From: Yoonia rosea
GTDB taxonomy: Bacteria > Pseudomonadota > Alphaproteobacteria > Rhodobacterales > Rhodobacteraceae
Reading direction: 5' to 3'
Assembly: GCF_900156505.1 (NCBI RefSeq)
Contig: NZ_FTPR01000001.1
Coordinates: 806,001 to 870,000 of the forward strand
Length of the DNA stretch: 64,000 nt
Shown: positions 52,310 to 60,996 of the stretch, piece by piece
Layout of the letters: each line of letters opens with the position of its first letter
Position numbering within the stretch: the first letter of the stretch is position 1
Notes under the pieces: generated by a model
What the model saw: the letters and a program-made list of their open reading frames with translations, nothing else
The model's database searches: none
What the model was told of the DNA's origin: nothing
Translations under genes and position numbers: made by a program

Positions 52310-53809
52310 TCACGGTATCGCGCGCGCGGTTTTACGTCGTTGTGATAGACCTGACCAAATTGCCCAAACGATCAAAATGACCGAGCAGATGAACAAAACT
52401 CCGCTGATCGGGCGGGTCACAAAAATTGTGAAGTCACCGCCGTAAAGCAACATCGTCCGGCGGAAATTGTCTTCTAGCAGTGGCCCAAGGACAAAGCCGA
52501 GGAGCACAGGAGCAGGTTCAAAGCGGTAGTTTTTCATTAGGTAGCCAAGGACACCGAAGGCCAGTGTAAGTAGAACGTCAGTCACACTGGTTCTGTGTGA
52601 ATAGACGCCAACACAGATCATCAGGAGGATCATCGGATAAAGCTTCTGGTAGGGAATGCGCAGCAGCAGAACCCAGAGTTTGATCAGCGGAATGTTGATC
52701 AACAGCAAGATGATGTTGCCGACAAAGAAGCTGGCGATCACGCCCCAGAACAACTCCGGTTGATCCGCCATCAACCGCGGACCCGGGATGATGCCGTTCA
52801 AAATCAGCGCACCGATAATCAATGCCATCACAGCATCACCGGGCACACCAAGCGTCAGGGTCGGAATAAATCCGGTTTGGGATGCCGCGTTGTTCGCGGA
52901 CTCAGGCGCCGCAAGTCCCGGCAGGTGCCCCTTGCCAAACTTTTCCGGATTGCGTGAAAACCGTTTTTCTAGCGCGTAGGCCATAAATGACGCAATCGCA
53001 GCACCCGTCCCGGGCAGGGCGCCAAAGAAAGAACCGATGCTGGAACCACGCATAATCGGAAAGATCAGTGACTTTGCCTGCGCGCGGGTCGGGATCACGT
53101 CGCGCATGCTGACGGATAGCGGTGGCGCACCGCGTGCAGGCCTGCGGGACGCATGGCGGATAACCTCGCTGACACCAAACAGACCCATAGCCAGCGAGAC
53201 TAGGCTGATCCCGTCTGCCAATTCAGGCATCGCAACGAAACGATAGTATCCGGTTGTGGCATCCGCACCGACCAAGCCAAGCGCGATGCCAAGAACAACC
53301 ATTGCAAGCGATCTAATCTGTGATCCGGTCCCGATCATTGAGGCCGCCAAAAGCCCGATGATGACCAGCATTGCATATTCAGGCGCACCGAACTTCAAGG
53401 CAATCACGGTCATCGGGATCGCCGCAAGGACCAGAATAGCCACTCCGAACATGCCGCCCAAGAAGGATGAGAAAGCCGCAACAAAAAGAGCAAGTCCCGC
53501 ACGATTGCTTTGCGCAAGGGGGTAGCCTTCCAGGCAGGTCACAACCGAGGATGGCGTTCCGGGCAAATTCAGCAGAATTGACGCGATGGAGCCACCATAT
53601 TGCGATCCATAGTAAATACCTGCCAGCAAAATCATAGACGAGGTGGCATCAAGGTAGAACGTCACAGGCAGCAACAACGAGATTGCCGTGATCGCGCCTA
53701 CACCGGGCAGAACCCCGATAAGCTGTCCCAGAAATACACCTAAAAACGCATAAACCAGAACGCTGGGTTGCATCACCACCGAGAGGCCAAGGATGAATTG
53801 ATCCAGCAT
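52310..53809 (-). CDS. tctA: Tripartite tricarboxylate transporter large membrane subunit (TctA type)
   Basis: The protein has 499 residues and about twelve helices. Key family motifs are GQLIGVLPGVGAITAISLLL, YGGSIASILLNLPGTPSSVV and GALPGTGAAIASFMAYALEK. It forms the transport channel with TctB. The ATG at 53809 overlaps the tctB stop (TAATG); the open frame to 53866 lies inside tctB and is not used. Confidence 0.93.
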   Translation of the reverse strand: MLDQFILGLSVVMQPSVLVYAFLGVFLGQLIGVLPGVGAITAISLLLPVTFYLDATSSMILLAGIYYGSQYGGSIASILLNLPGTPSSVVTCLEGYPLAQSNRAGLALFVAAFSSFLGGMFGVAILVLAAIPMTVIALKFGAPEYAMLVIIGLLAASMIGTGSQIRSLAMVVLGIALGLVGADATTGYYRFVAMPELADGISLVSLAMGLFGVSEVIRHASRRPARGAPPLSVSMRDVIPTRAQAKSLIFPIMRGSSIGSFFGALPGTGAAIASFMAYALEKRFSRNPEKFGKGHLPGLAAPESANNAASQTGFIPTLTLGVPGDAVMALIIGALILNGIIPGPRLMADQPELFWGVIASFFVGNIILLLINIPLIKLWVLLLRIPYQKLYPMILLMICVGVYSHRTSVTDVLLTLAFGVLGYLMKNYRFEPAPVLLGFVLGPLLEDNFRRTMLLYGGDFTIFVTRPISGVLFICSVILIVWAIWSGLSQRRKTARAIP

Positions 53810-54279
53810 TACCACCTCCAGAACGCAGGAATTGGCAGCCCAAGTCCCACAAGGAACAAAAGCCAACCCAAACCCGCCGCGATAATGGAATAGATCAACA
53901 CGGTCAGCGGCTTAGACTGATCATCGGCGAACATCGAAACGCCGACCGCCAGAAACATCGACGGGACAAGGCCCGCACGGTCGACCAGCACAGCGAAGAT
54001 GATGATTCCCGCAGAGACAAAACACAGGCTGCGCCACTGGATTGCGCCAGGGCGCTCCAATTCAGGGTCGCCCAGATCAACAATGAGAATGGCGACGGCG
54101 AGAAGTGAAATCAGGACGCCGATTGTCTGCGGAATAAAGCCGGGGCCCATCTGGTTGAGCGATCCCGTCGGGTAGCCCCAGGCGAAGAACGAAATAACCA
54201 GACCGGCCACCAAAAGCACAGCCCCGCTTACAGCGCGGGCCGCTTTGCTTTGTCTTTGATGTTCCTCAATCAGTGCCAA
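53809..54279 (-). CDS. tctB: Tripartite tricarboxylate transporter small membrane subunit (TctB type)
   Basis: The protein has 156 residues and four helices (AVSGAVLLVAGLVISFFAWG, IGVLISLLAVAILIVDLG, LCFVSAGIIIFAVLV, GWLLFLVGLGLPIPAF). The start is TTG at 54279 with GGGAGGG immediately upstream; no ATG is available before the first helix. Its stop overlaps the tctA start by one base. Confidence 0.85.
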   Translation of the reverse strand: MALIEEHQRQSKAARAVSGAVLLVAGLVISFFAWGYPTGSLNQMGPGFIPQTIGVLISLLAVAILIVDLGDPELERPGAIQWRSLCFVSAGIIIFAVLVDRAGLVPSMFLAVGVSMFADDQSKPLTVLIYSIIAAGLGWLLFLVGLGLPIPAFWRW

Positions 54280-54332
54280 GGTTCCCTCCCAAGAACGTTA
54301 ATGCCCGTCGTTAAGTAACGTTCTGCCTGCTC

Positions 54333-55370
54333 TCATTTTTCAATCTGCATCACGGCCGGTTGATCCACGCCGAGCCTGTTACCTAAGGTCGCCAACCGAT
54401 CTAGCGTGCCGTCTGCCAAGGGGATGCCAGTCTGCATCCGCTCATCTGACAAACGGAACCCGCGTTCACCTGGCATGAGGATTTCCTCCGTGCCAGGTGC
54501 TTTCGGCAAGCCTTTCAATTGCTGCACAAGCTCCGCGATCTGGTTTGTAAAGACGTCTGGCGCCCCGAAAGAGTCAATCTTGATCGCCAGCGCAGCCCCG
54601 TTCATCGCGCCTTTTCCGCCGCCCAGAACGGTCGAGATGACGGGATTTGCCACCAGTACGCTGCACAGTACCTCGATCATCAGCGACAGGCCCGACCCTT
54701 TGGGGCCGCCAAGCGGTGTCAAAGTCGAGACCTGCGTGGGATCCGTCACCGGATTGCCGTCCGCATCAATCGCCCATTCGGGTGGGATCGCTGTGCCCGC
54801 GTCCTTGGCATGCATGATTTTGCCCAAGGCGGCGGTTGATGTGGACATATCCAGCAGCAACGGCAGGCCAGTTGACGGCGCAGAGATAGAGATCGGGTTG
54901 GTCGACAACCCTGAAACCTTCGCACCGTGATAGGCCATCAATGGTCCAGAGGCTGTCATCACGATACCAATGTAACCGCGCTCTGCGGCCCTCAGCGCGA
55001 AATATCCCACAGCACCTGCATGGGTGATACTACGTGCGGAACACCAGCCAATGTTGGATTTTTCAGCCAAATCAATCGCCGTGTCCATCGCCGCGACCAT
55101 CCCAGAAGGGCCCGGTGCTTTAGCGGCGTCGAGAACGGCAACGGCCCCGTCGCAGCTTTCCAACCTAGGCTCGGCGGTTGGGTTAATCAGCCCCGTCTCA
55201 ACCATCTCAATATAGCGCGGAATGCGCAGCACCCCGTGGGAATTAGCCCCCCGCGCATTAGCCCAGACCAGAGCATCGGCCGTGCGCTCCGCGTGCGCTA
55301 ATGCGTAACCCCCCGCCTGTAAAAGGGCCGATGCATAAGCCTTCAGGGTTTGCGCACCCAACAGTTTCAT
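54333..55370 (-). CDS. Malate/L-lactate dehydrogenase (LDH2) family oxidoreductase
   Basis: The protein has 345 residues. RGANSHGVLRIPRYIEM carries the conserved SHG His; further blocks are GAVAVLDAAKAPGPSGM, ITHAGAVGYFALRAAERGYI and LGGPKGSGLSLMIEVL. The family uses NAD(P) to interconvert 2-hydroxy and 2-keto acids, imino acids or ureidoglycolate. In this cluster it probably handles a hydroxy- or keto-acid intermediate. The start at 55370 overlaps the hydrolase stop (ATGA); the frame is open to 55412. Confidence 0.9.
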   Translation of the reverse strand: MKLLGAQTLKAYASALLQAGGYALAHAERTADALVWANARGANSHGVLRIPRYIEMVETGLINPTAEPRLESCDGAVAVLDAAKAPGPSGMVAAMDTAIDLAEKSNIGWCSARSITHAGAVGYFALRAAERGYIGIVMTASGPLMAYHGAKVSGLSTNPISISAPSTGLPLLLDMSTSTAALGKIMHAKDAGTAIPPEWAIDADGNPVTDPTQVSTLTPLGGPKGSGLSLMIEVLCSVLVANPVISTVLGGGKGAMNGAALAIKIDSFGAPDVFTNQIAELVQQLKGLPKAPGTEEILMPGERGFRLSDERMQTGIPLADGTLDRLATLGNRLGVDQPAVMQIEK

Positions 55371-56254
55371 GACGCGTCGCTGAACTGGACAGGGAAGAAC
55401 TTTTTCAGCCAAGCCTCGACCAAGGCTTGCGTATGCGGGCGGTCTTCGTCCGACACGGGGAAATGTGACATGCCGGTCGGAATCATAAGTTCGGCATTGG
55501 CGCCGGCTTTTTCGAACAACCGGATGGACTGCTCCATCGGCGTAATCACATCGTGGGCCGTATGGAAAAGCAGCAGCGGCCGCGGTGCGATAGAGGCCAC
55601 AACGTCTTCAGCACGGAAGTTATACATGCTAATTGCGGTTTCCACTGGAACCTCGAACTGCGCCTTTGGCGACAAGTTGACCCGCAGTTCTGGCGGGATC
55701 GGCACCACGTCGAAACGCGACACCCACATGCTTTCGCCTGTCTCGGCCTTGTGTTTGCGGCCTTTTTCCAGAATGCCCGTGAACTTCTCCCACGCTTCGG
55801 GCGTCGGGTGCTGGCCACGGAACTTGCGCTCTCCGTCGCCCCAACCACAGAACGAGACAACGCAGGCAATCCGCTCGTCCACACCGGCGGAAAAAATCGC
55901 AACCGCCGCGCCAAAGCTGTGTCCCGTGACACCGATGCGCGCCGGATCGACTTCTTCAAGCCCAGACAGGAACGTGACGGCATTGCGCGTGTCAGCCACT
56001 TGATCGAAGCACCTCACTTCGCCGCGCGCGCCTTCGCTTTCGCCACAGCCACGGAAATCCATACGGAACACGCAATATCCAAGGTCCGCAATCATGCGGG
56101 CGATGATTTCCACGTGGGATTTGTCTTTGGTGCCCACAAAACCATGAAGAACAATAAAGGTGGGCAAGCGCGCGCCAGGCTTGCGATTCTCGGGCACATG
56201 AAGCACGCCAGACAGCTTCAGGCCATCGGACATAAAGGTATGCTGCTGTTCCAT
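55367..56254 (-). CDS. Alpha/beta hydrolase
   Basis: The protein has 295 residues. Oxyanion segment VLHGFVGTKDKSHVEI, nucleophile elbow GVTGHSFGAAVAIFSAG (Ser), acid AHDVITPMEQ and catalytic His in TGMSHFP. There is no signal peptide. It could cleave an ester, a thioester or a C-C bond of a ring-fission product; the cap region (residues ~140-200) is not diagnostic. It lies between the FMN reductase and LDH2-family genes. Confidence 0.88.
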   Translation of the reverse strand: MEQQHTFMSDGLKLSGVLHVPENRKPGARLPTFIVLHGFVGTKDKSHVEIIARMIADLGYCVFRMDFRGCGESEGARGEVRCFDQVADTRNAVTFLSGLEEVDPARIGVTGHSFGAAVAIFSAGVDERIACVVSFCGWGDGERKFRGQHPTPEAWEKFTGILEKGRKHKAETGESMWVSRFDVVPIPPELRVNLSPKAQFEVPVETAISMYNFRAEDVVASIAPRPLLLFHTAHDVITPMEQSIRLFEKAGANAELMIPTGMSHFPVSDEDRPHTQALVEAWLKKFFPVQFSDAS

Positions 56255-56291
56255 GTGTTTATGCCTCTTTCAAGTCAGGTCAGGGCTGCGT

Positions 56292-56849
56292 TCAGGCTGC
56301 GGCCCATGTGTTGCAAAATGCCGTGAAGGCAGAGAGGTGACCGCGCAGAAACGCTTCGGTCTCAGGGTTGGTGATGGCGCCCGCGTCCACATCCAGCTTG
56401 CCTATGGCTCCTGCGATCTGCACTTCGGGTTTCGCCATCACGATCATGTCCTGCGATAGCAGCGTTTGACGCAGGCTTTCGTGAACCCGCGCGCCTCCAA
56501 GAAGTCCGGGGGACACACTCCAGATCGACACCGGTTTATGTGCCAGTGGGTTCGGGTTTTTGCGCGACAGCCAATCGATGGCGTTTTTCAGGCCGCCCGG
56601 AATGGACCAGTTGTATTCAGGCGTCACAATCAACACCGCGTCTACGCTTTCGACCTGAGAGATGAAGGCCGCCACAGCTTCAGGCATCCCCTCGTCCAGC
56701 AGGTCCTGATTGAACAAAGGCAGCGTGCCCGGATTTGCAAGTGCCACCGCCTGCGCGTCGTGAGGCAGCAGACTGGCTGCCGCCCGTGCTGCCGCGCGGG
56801 ACAGGGATGCGCGCCGTAAGGAACCTTCTAGTATACCGATTCTCAACAT
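56292..56849 (-). CDS. NADPH-dependent FMN reductase/quinone reductase-family flavoprotein
   Basis: The protein has 185 residues. FMN-phosphate loop IGILEGSLRRASLSRAAA and the second flavin motif TPEYNWSIPGGLKNAIDWLS are classical for SsuE/ChrR/azoreductase-type enzymes. It may supply reduced flavin or reduce a quinoid intermediate; no flavin-dependent monooxygenase is found in the cluster. The start at 56849 has AAGGGACG upstream, 17 bases after the dioxygenase stop. Confidence 0.87.
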   Translation of the reverse strand: MLRIGILEGSLRRASLSRAAARAAASLLPHDAQAVALANPGTLPLFNQDLLDEGMPEAVAAFISQVESVDAVLIVTPEYNWSIPGGLKNAIDWLSRKNPNPLAHKPVSIWSVSPGLLGGARVHESLRQTLLSQDMIVMAKPEVQIAGAIGKLDVDAGAITNPETEAFLRGHLSAFTAFCNTWAAA

Positions 56850-56866
56850 GGGAACGTCCCTTTCTG

Positions 56867-57772
56867 TTAAACTGCGGGTGCCGCCCAAGGAAAGTGATGC
56901 TCACGCCATGGCAGCGGTGCCGGTTCCCCCCAGACATTCATCACGCGGACATTTTCGGGACGTTTGAGCGCGGTGATAATGTTCGGCTCGTAGCGGTCGT
57001 CATCGTTGATAAGGGCCATGTTTCCGGCCAGCTCGACCATCGCGCCGCACGTGTCTATGTAATAGGCAAAGGTGTTGTCACCCGGCCGGTGCCGCCCTGG
57101 CCCCCAGATGAAGTTCTTGCCAATGGTGTCGAGCCGGTCCCCCAAGTGGCAGTAGCTCGAGAATTCGGCCACTTCCCACGAATAGTGATGCAAACCGGTG
57201 CCGCCCTTCACGATGCCCAGAATGTGGTGCAACCGGTTCGCGGCGCGCATCCAGTTCAGGCCATCATCGACCATCCTTTCAGACAAGCGCATACCGAAGA
57301 TCTTTTCCATCTGGCCGCGCGTTTCGGCAGGTTCAGGAGAGAGAATGTTGACATGGTCTAGCCGCAAGGGCGCCATCCCTGGGGTCGCGTGGCGGTTGCC
57401 GTAAATTTCAGTCTCGACTGGGCTGTGAAGTTCGAATGTGTGGCCCTGTGGCGTGACGAACTGCATGCCCGCGACACAACACTCCAGACTTGGCTCGTTA
57501 GAGATCAGCTTACAGCCCGCCTCTTCGACCCGGCCTACAGCCTCGGCCACCGCCCCCTCAGAGACCGCCTCAAACCCGAGCGACCGCATCGCATTCTCGT
57601 CGGATTTGTGCAGCACCAGTTCGGCCATGCGCCCGTTAGATGACAGCCAGACGCAGTCCGTTTCCTCCCGCGTGACGCGCAATCCAAGGATGTCGCAAGA
57701 CTCCCGAACCAAAGCCTCAATGTCGACCACGTTCAGTTGAACATGTCCCATCGAATTTACCAGATAGCCCAT
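56867..57772 (-). CDS. Type I extradiol ring-cleavage dioxygenase-like VOC protein
   Basis: The protein has 301 residues and two VOC modules, the size of 2,3-dihydroxybiphenyl 1,2-dioxygenase-type enzymes. The second module carries all three iron ligands in order: His140 (RLDHVNIL), His195 or 196 (GLHHYSWEV) and Glu247 (AMVELAGN). These match the 2-His-1-Glu triad of type I extradiol enzymes. So it is probably a working iron dioxygenase that opens a catechol-like ring. It is the first gene of the long leftward operon, with TTTCGAAA 64 bases upstream of the start. The ring substrate is unknown. Confidence 0.88.
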   Translation of the reverse strand: MGYLVNSMGHVQLNVVDIEALVRESCDILGLRVTREETDCVWLSSNGRMAELVLHKSDENAMRSLGFEAVSEGAVAEAVGRVEEAGCKLISNEPSLECCVAGMQFVTPQGHTFELHSPVETEIYGNRHATPGMAPLRLDHVNILSPEPAETRGQMEKIFGMRLSERMVDDGLNWMRAANRLHHILGIVKGGTGLHHYSWEVAEFSSYCHLGDRLDTIGKNFIWGPGRHRPGDNTFAYYIDTCGAMVELAGNMALINDDDRYEPNIITALKRPENVRVMNVWGEPAPLPWREHHFPWAAPAV

Positions 57773-57835
57773 GGCTGCAGTCCTCCACCACTTGATCCCA
57801 AATGGGTAACATACATTTTCGCAATCGCAAGTTAT

Positions 57836-57843
57836 TTTCGAAA
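57836..57843. promoter_or_regulatory. Candidate FadR-type operator upstream of the dioxygenase operon
   Basis: TTTCGAAA, palindromic, with its near end 64 bases from the A of the start codon. The same octamer is at the same distance upstream of the hydrolase-family gene at 58748. It lies in the 100-bp gap between these two leftward genes. Confidence 0.6.
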
Positions 57844-57872
57844 CTATTCGGATAGTAGAATAATATTAGAGC

Positions 57873-58748
57873 TCATGCAGTTGGATATGCATGGGATTTT
57901 GCCTCTTCTTCGGCCTCTACAGTGTTCGAAAGCACGCCGATCCCTTCAATTTCCACATCTACCACGTCCCCCGGCGTCAGAAATTCCTTTGGGTCGCGGG
58001 TGATACCAAAGCCCGTACAAGTCCCCGTGACGATAACATCTCCTGCCTGCAGTGGCGCAAAGGTCGAGATGTAGGAAATCAAATAGGGGATATCGAAAAT
58101 CATCCGCGAGGTATTCGTGCCTTGCTTTTCCACCCCATTTACACGGGTCGTGAGTGCAAAGCCTGTTTTGGGGCTTGGCATATCTTCAGATCGCACCATC
58201 CATGGGCCGAACGCGCCGGTTCCGACAAAGTTCTTGCCTGGCGTGAACTGATGCGAATGCTTCTGCCAATCGCGCACGCTGGCGTCGTTGTAGATGGAAT
58301 AACCCGCTACGTGATCCATGGCCTGTTCTGGGCAGATGTGTCGTCCGCCTTGCCCAATGATCACCGCAAGCTCACCTTCAAAGTCCAGCTTTTGCGAGGA
58401 CCTCGGTTGGATCAGGGGCGCGCCGTGTCCAATTTGCGAAGAGGGCAAGCGCAAGAAAAGAACCGGATAAGATGGCACCTTGTCCGGATCGGTGTCGTCT
58501 TCCCAGTAATTGATTGCGGCCAGAACAATTTTGTCGGGATTCGGGATCACCGGCGCAAGTTCAATATCTGTTAGGGCAAGGTCAGCGTCACGAAGGCCCG
58601 TGAAGATTTCAAGCGGCATCCCGCCTGAAATATAAGACTTTAGATCAGGATATAGGCCACTATGGCGTGCGCCTAGATCGAACAGCCCCCGATCATCAAC
58701 GCAACCCCATGACGGCGTTCCATTGCGTAAGAATGAGACAAACTTCAT
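57873..58748 (-). CDS. Fumarylacetoacetate hydrolase (FAH) family enzyme
   Basis: The protein has 291 residues. The metal triad is visible: DFEGELAVIIG (two Glu) and YNDASVRDWQ (Asp). Further family marks are KNFVGTGAFGPWMV and DVIVTGTCTGFGITRDP. Members hydrolyse acylpyruvates or hydrate/decarboxylate 2-oxo-pentenoate-type products, which suits a ring-cleavage pathway. It has its own promoter region, shared with the divergent FadR-type regulator, and ends 100 bp before the dioxygenase gene. Confidence 0.9.
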   Translation of the reverse strand: MKFVSFLRNGTPSWGCVDDRGLFDLGARHSGLYPDLKSYISGGMPLEIFTGLRDADLALTDIELAPVIPNPDKIVLAAINYWEDDTDPDKVPSYPVLFLRLPSSQIGHGAPLIQPRSSQKLDFEGELAVIIGQGGRHICPEQAMDHVAGYSIYNDASVRDWQKHSHQFTPGKNFVGTGAFGPWMVRSEDMPSPKTGFALTTRVNGVEKQGTNTSRMIFDIPYLISYISTFAPLQAGDVIVTGTCTGFGITRDPKEFLTPGDVVDVEIEGIGVLSNTVEAEEEAKSHAYPTA

Positions 58749-58811
58749 TGATTACCCCTCTTTAGTCCGTCACCAATAACTACAAGCAAGCTTGCGGAAA
58801 TACATCTAGTT

Positions 58812-58819
58812 TTTCGAAA
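58812..58819. promoter_or_regulatory. Candidate FadR-type operator upstream of the FAH-family gene
   Basis: TTTCGAAA located 64 bases from the start codon, the same spacing as before the dioxygenase operon. It lies in the 179-bp divergent promoter shared with the regulator gene. Confidence 0.62.
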
Positions 58820-58846
58820 GTTGTGGTGATCGTTGAAATTCTGAGA

Positions 58847-58856
58847 TATTCGAAAG
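58847..58856. promoter_or_regulatory. Third TTCGAA-type site near the regulator promoter
   Basis: TATTCGAAAG, a near match to the octamer pair, about 75 bases before the regulator's GTG. It is a candidate for autoregulation of the regulator/oxidase operon. Confidence 0.5.
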
Positions 58857-58927
58857 CTTGTAGCAAGGGAGTGGTCGGGGCATAGGACGCTTGCCACCTC
58901 AATGTTCAATCAAGACAGGAGAGCCAT

Positions 58928-59626
58928 GTGTCGCCAAATCGTTTGGGTCCAACAACTAGCCAATCCTTGACGCGGGACGGGACCCAGAACCGCGATGTCC
59001 TGACCCGTTTGCGCACAGACATCGTCAGCAGTGAGTTTGCGCCGGAAGCAAGGCTCAAATTTGCAGAAATGACAAAGCGTTACGATGTGGGGGTCGGAAC
59101 CTTGCGCGAGGCTCTCTCGCAGCTATCATCGGAAGGGTTCGTGACGGTTGAGGCGGGCAAAGGCTTCAGGGTTGCGCCAGTCTCTGCGAAAGAGCTTTTG
59201 GAAATCACCGACCATTTCATCAATTTTGAAAAACGTGCCGTGCGCGAGGCAATCGAACATGGCGGGGAAGACTGGGAAACCAAAATCGTTGCCGTACACC
59301 ATCGCCTAAGCCTGATCGAAGGGCTGCCATGGGAACAGCGGATGGAACGTCATTCAGAATGGGTAGAGCGCCACCGAGAGTTTCATGAAGCTCTCGTGAG
59401 TGCCTGCCAAGGACAATGGCTATTTCGCCTGCGGTCGATCATGTTTGACCAACTCGACCGATACAGATTTGTGACCAAACGCACGCCTGAGGGTTTGGGC
59501 GGCCGCAAGTTCGAAGAACATCGCGACATCATGGCCGCAACGCTCGCGCGGGATGCCGATCTGGCGTCAAGCTTGATCGAAGAACATATCCGCGACACCT
59601 CTGAACGTGCGATAAAATTGCTATGA
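58928..59626 (+). CDS. FadR-type GntR-family transcriptional regulator
   Basis: The protein has 232 residues. An N-terminal winged helix (~25-85: KFAEMTKRYDVGVGTLREAL, SQLSSEGFVTVEAGKGFRVA) precedes an all-helical FCD effector domain with putative metal-site His residues (VERHREFHEALVSACQ and the EEHRD segment). The start is GTG at 58928, with AGGAG in place; the overlapping ATG at 58926 is out of frame. It diverges from the FAH-family gene and is coupled to the FAD oxidase gene (ATGA). It likely represses the cluster until a pathway acid is bound; the ligand is inferred only by analogy. Confidence 0.9.
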   Translation: MSPNRLGPTTSQSLTRDGTQNRDVLTRLRTDIVSSEFAPEARLKFAEMTKRYDVGVGTLREALSQLSSEGFVTVEAGKGFRVAPVSAKELLEITDHFINFEKRAVREAIEHGGEDWETKIVAVHHRLSLIEGLPWEQRMERHSEWVERHREFHEALVSACQGQWLFRLRSIMFDQLDRYRFVTKRTPEGLGGRKFEEHRDIMAATLARDADLASSLIEEHIRDTSERAIKLL

Positions 59627-60996
59627 CGGATGTCTTGAGGCATCTGGCCGCCGCCTTGTCTCCAAACTCGATCTTAACTGGTGAAGATAAGGCCCCCTAC
59701 CTGACCGACTGGTTGGGTGAGTTCAAAGGTGAAGCGCTGGCCGTGTTGCGGCCATCGACCACGCAAGAGGTCGCGCAGATTGTTAGAATTTGTCGCGAAG
59801 CGGGGGTGGTGGTTGTGCCACAAGGCGGCAATACCGGATTGGTCGGCGCTGCCACACCTATAGGTAAGACGCGCCAAGCCGTAGTGGTGCAACTGGGGCG
59901 CATGAACGCCATTCGCAAGATCGATGCGCGCGACAACGCGGCCCTAGTCGAGGCGGGATGCGTTCTCGCCCGCCTGCAAGCCGCCGCCGAAGACGAGGGG
60001 CGGCTGTTTCCATTGTCTCTTGGGTCAGAGGGCACAGCGCAAATTGGGGGGCTCATCGCAACCAATGCAGGGGGCACGATGGCCTTGCGTTGGGGCATGA
60101 TGCGCGACCTCGTCCTTGGTCTGGAAGTGGTTCTGCCCGACGGTCAAATCTGGAGCGACCTGTCCAGCTTACGCAAACGCAACGTCGGGATCGACCCCAA
60201 GCATCTCTTCATTGGAGCAGAAGGCACGACAGGTATCGTTACAGCGGCAGTGCTAAAACTGATACCGCGCCCCGCAGCCCGCGCAACCGCTTGGCTTTCA
60301 CTAACGAACCTTGATGCCGCGCCAGCGTTCCTCAGTCTCGCGATGGAGCATACAGGCGGGGCGGTCGATGCATGCGAGTTGATCCCCAAGCAGGGCCTTG
60401 CCTTCGCCTGTTCCCATGTTCAAGGGGCGCGTGCACCGCTTAGCAACGAAGCAGACTGGTCAGTCCTTATTGAGATTAGTGGCCCCGATGCATCTCATCT
60501 TCAAGACACTCTAATGGAACTCTTGGAAACGGCAATGATGCAAAACCTCGTTTGTGACGGGGTCGTTGCCGCCAGCGACACACAACGTCAAGACCTTTGG
60601 TTTCTGAGGGAGGCAATCGTCGAGGGTCAACGGCTTGCAGGGTATCAGATCAAACACGACATTGCTGTACCAATCGCTATGGTTCCTGATTTTATCCGAG
60701 AGGCCAGCGATCTCGTTTGGAAGATAAAGCCCGACACGTTGATTTCAGCCTTTGGCCACATTGGCGATGGGAACATCCACTTCAATCTATCGCCAGGCGA
60801 CAACACGTTCACTGCGGCACTCTCAGAAAGCGTGTACCGCGCGGCGCTTGCGTTTGGCGGAACCATCAGCGCTGAACATGGACTGGGTCGAAAGAAGTTA
60901 AAGACTGCCGAAGACCTAGATGCTGGCCAAACCTTCCCGATGGATATTGCAACTCTCTTGGACCCAATCCGAGGTCTCAACCCACTTTACTATTAA
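59623..60996 (+). CDS. FAD-binding oxidoreductase (GlcD/D-2-hydroxyacid dehydrogenase type)
   Basis: The protein has 457 residues. The FAD_binding_4 part shows VVVPQGGNTGLVGAATPIG and IGGLIATNAGGTMALRWG; the C-terminal domain shows the signature GHIGDGNIHFN with metal-binding His, and GGTISAEHGLGRKK. It should oxidise a D-2-hydroxy acid, passing electrons to quinone, cytochrome or an electron-transfer flavoprotein. It overlaps the regulator gene (ATGA) and forms the rightward end of the cluster. The hydroxyacid is unknown; D-lactate and D-2-hydroxyglutarate enzymes are closest by motif. Confidence 0.9.
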   Translation: MTDVLRHLAAALSPNSILTGEDKAPYLTDWLGEFKGEALAVLRPSTTQEVAQIVRICREAGVVVVPQGGNTGLVGAATPIGKTRQAVVVQLGRMNAIRKIDARDNAALVEAGCVLARLQAAAEDEGRLFPLSLGSEGTAQIGGLIATNAGGTMALRWGMMRDLVLGLEVVLPDGQIWSDLSSLRKRNVGIDPKHLFIGAEGTTGIVTAAVLKLIPRPAARATAWLSLTNLDAAPAFLSLAMEHTGGAVDACELIPKQGLAFACSHVQGARAPLSNEADWSVLIEISGPDASHLQDTLMELLETAMMQNLVCDGVVAASDTQRQDLWFLREAIVEGQRLAGYQIKHDIAVPIAMVPDFIREASDLVWKIKPDTLISAFGHIGDGNIHFNLSPGDNTFTAALSESVYRAALAFGGTISAEHGLGRKKLKTAEDLDAGQTFPMDIATLLDPIRGLNPLYY

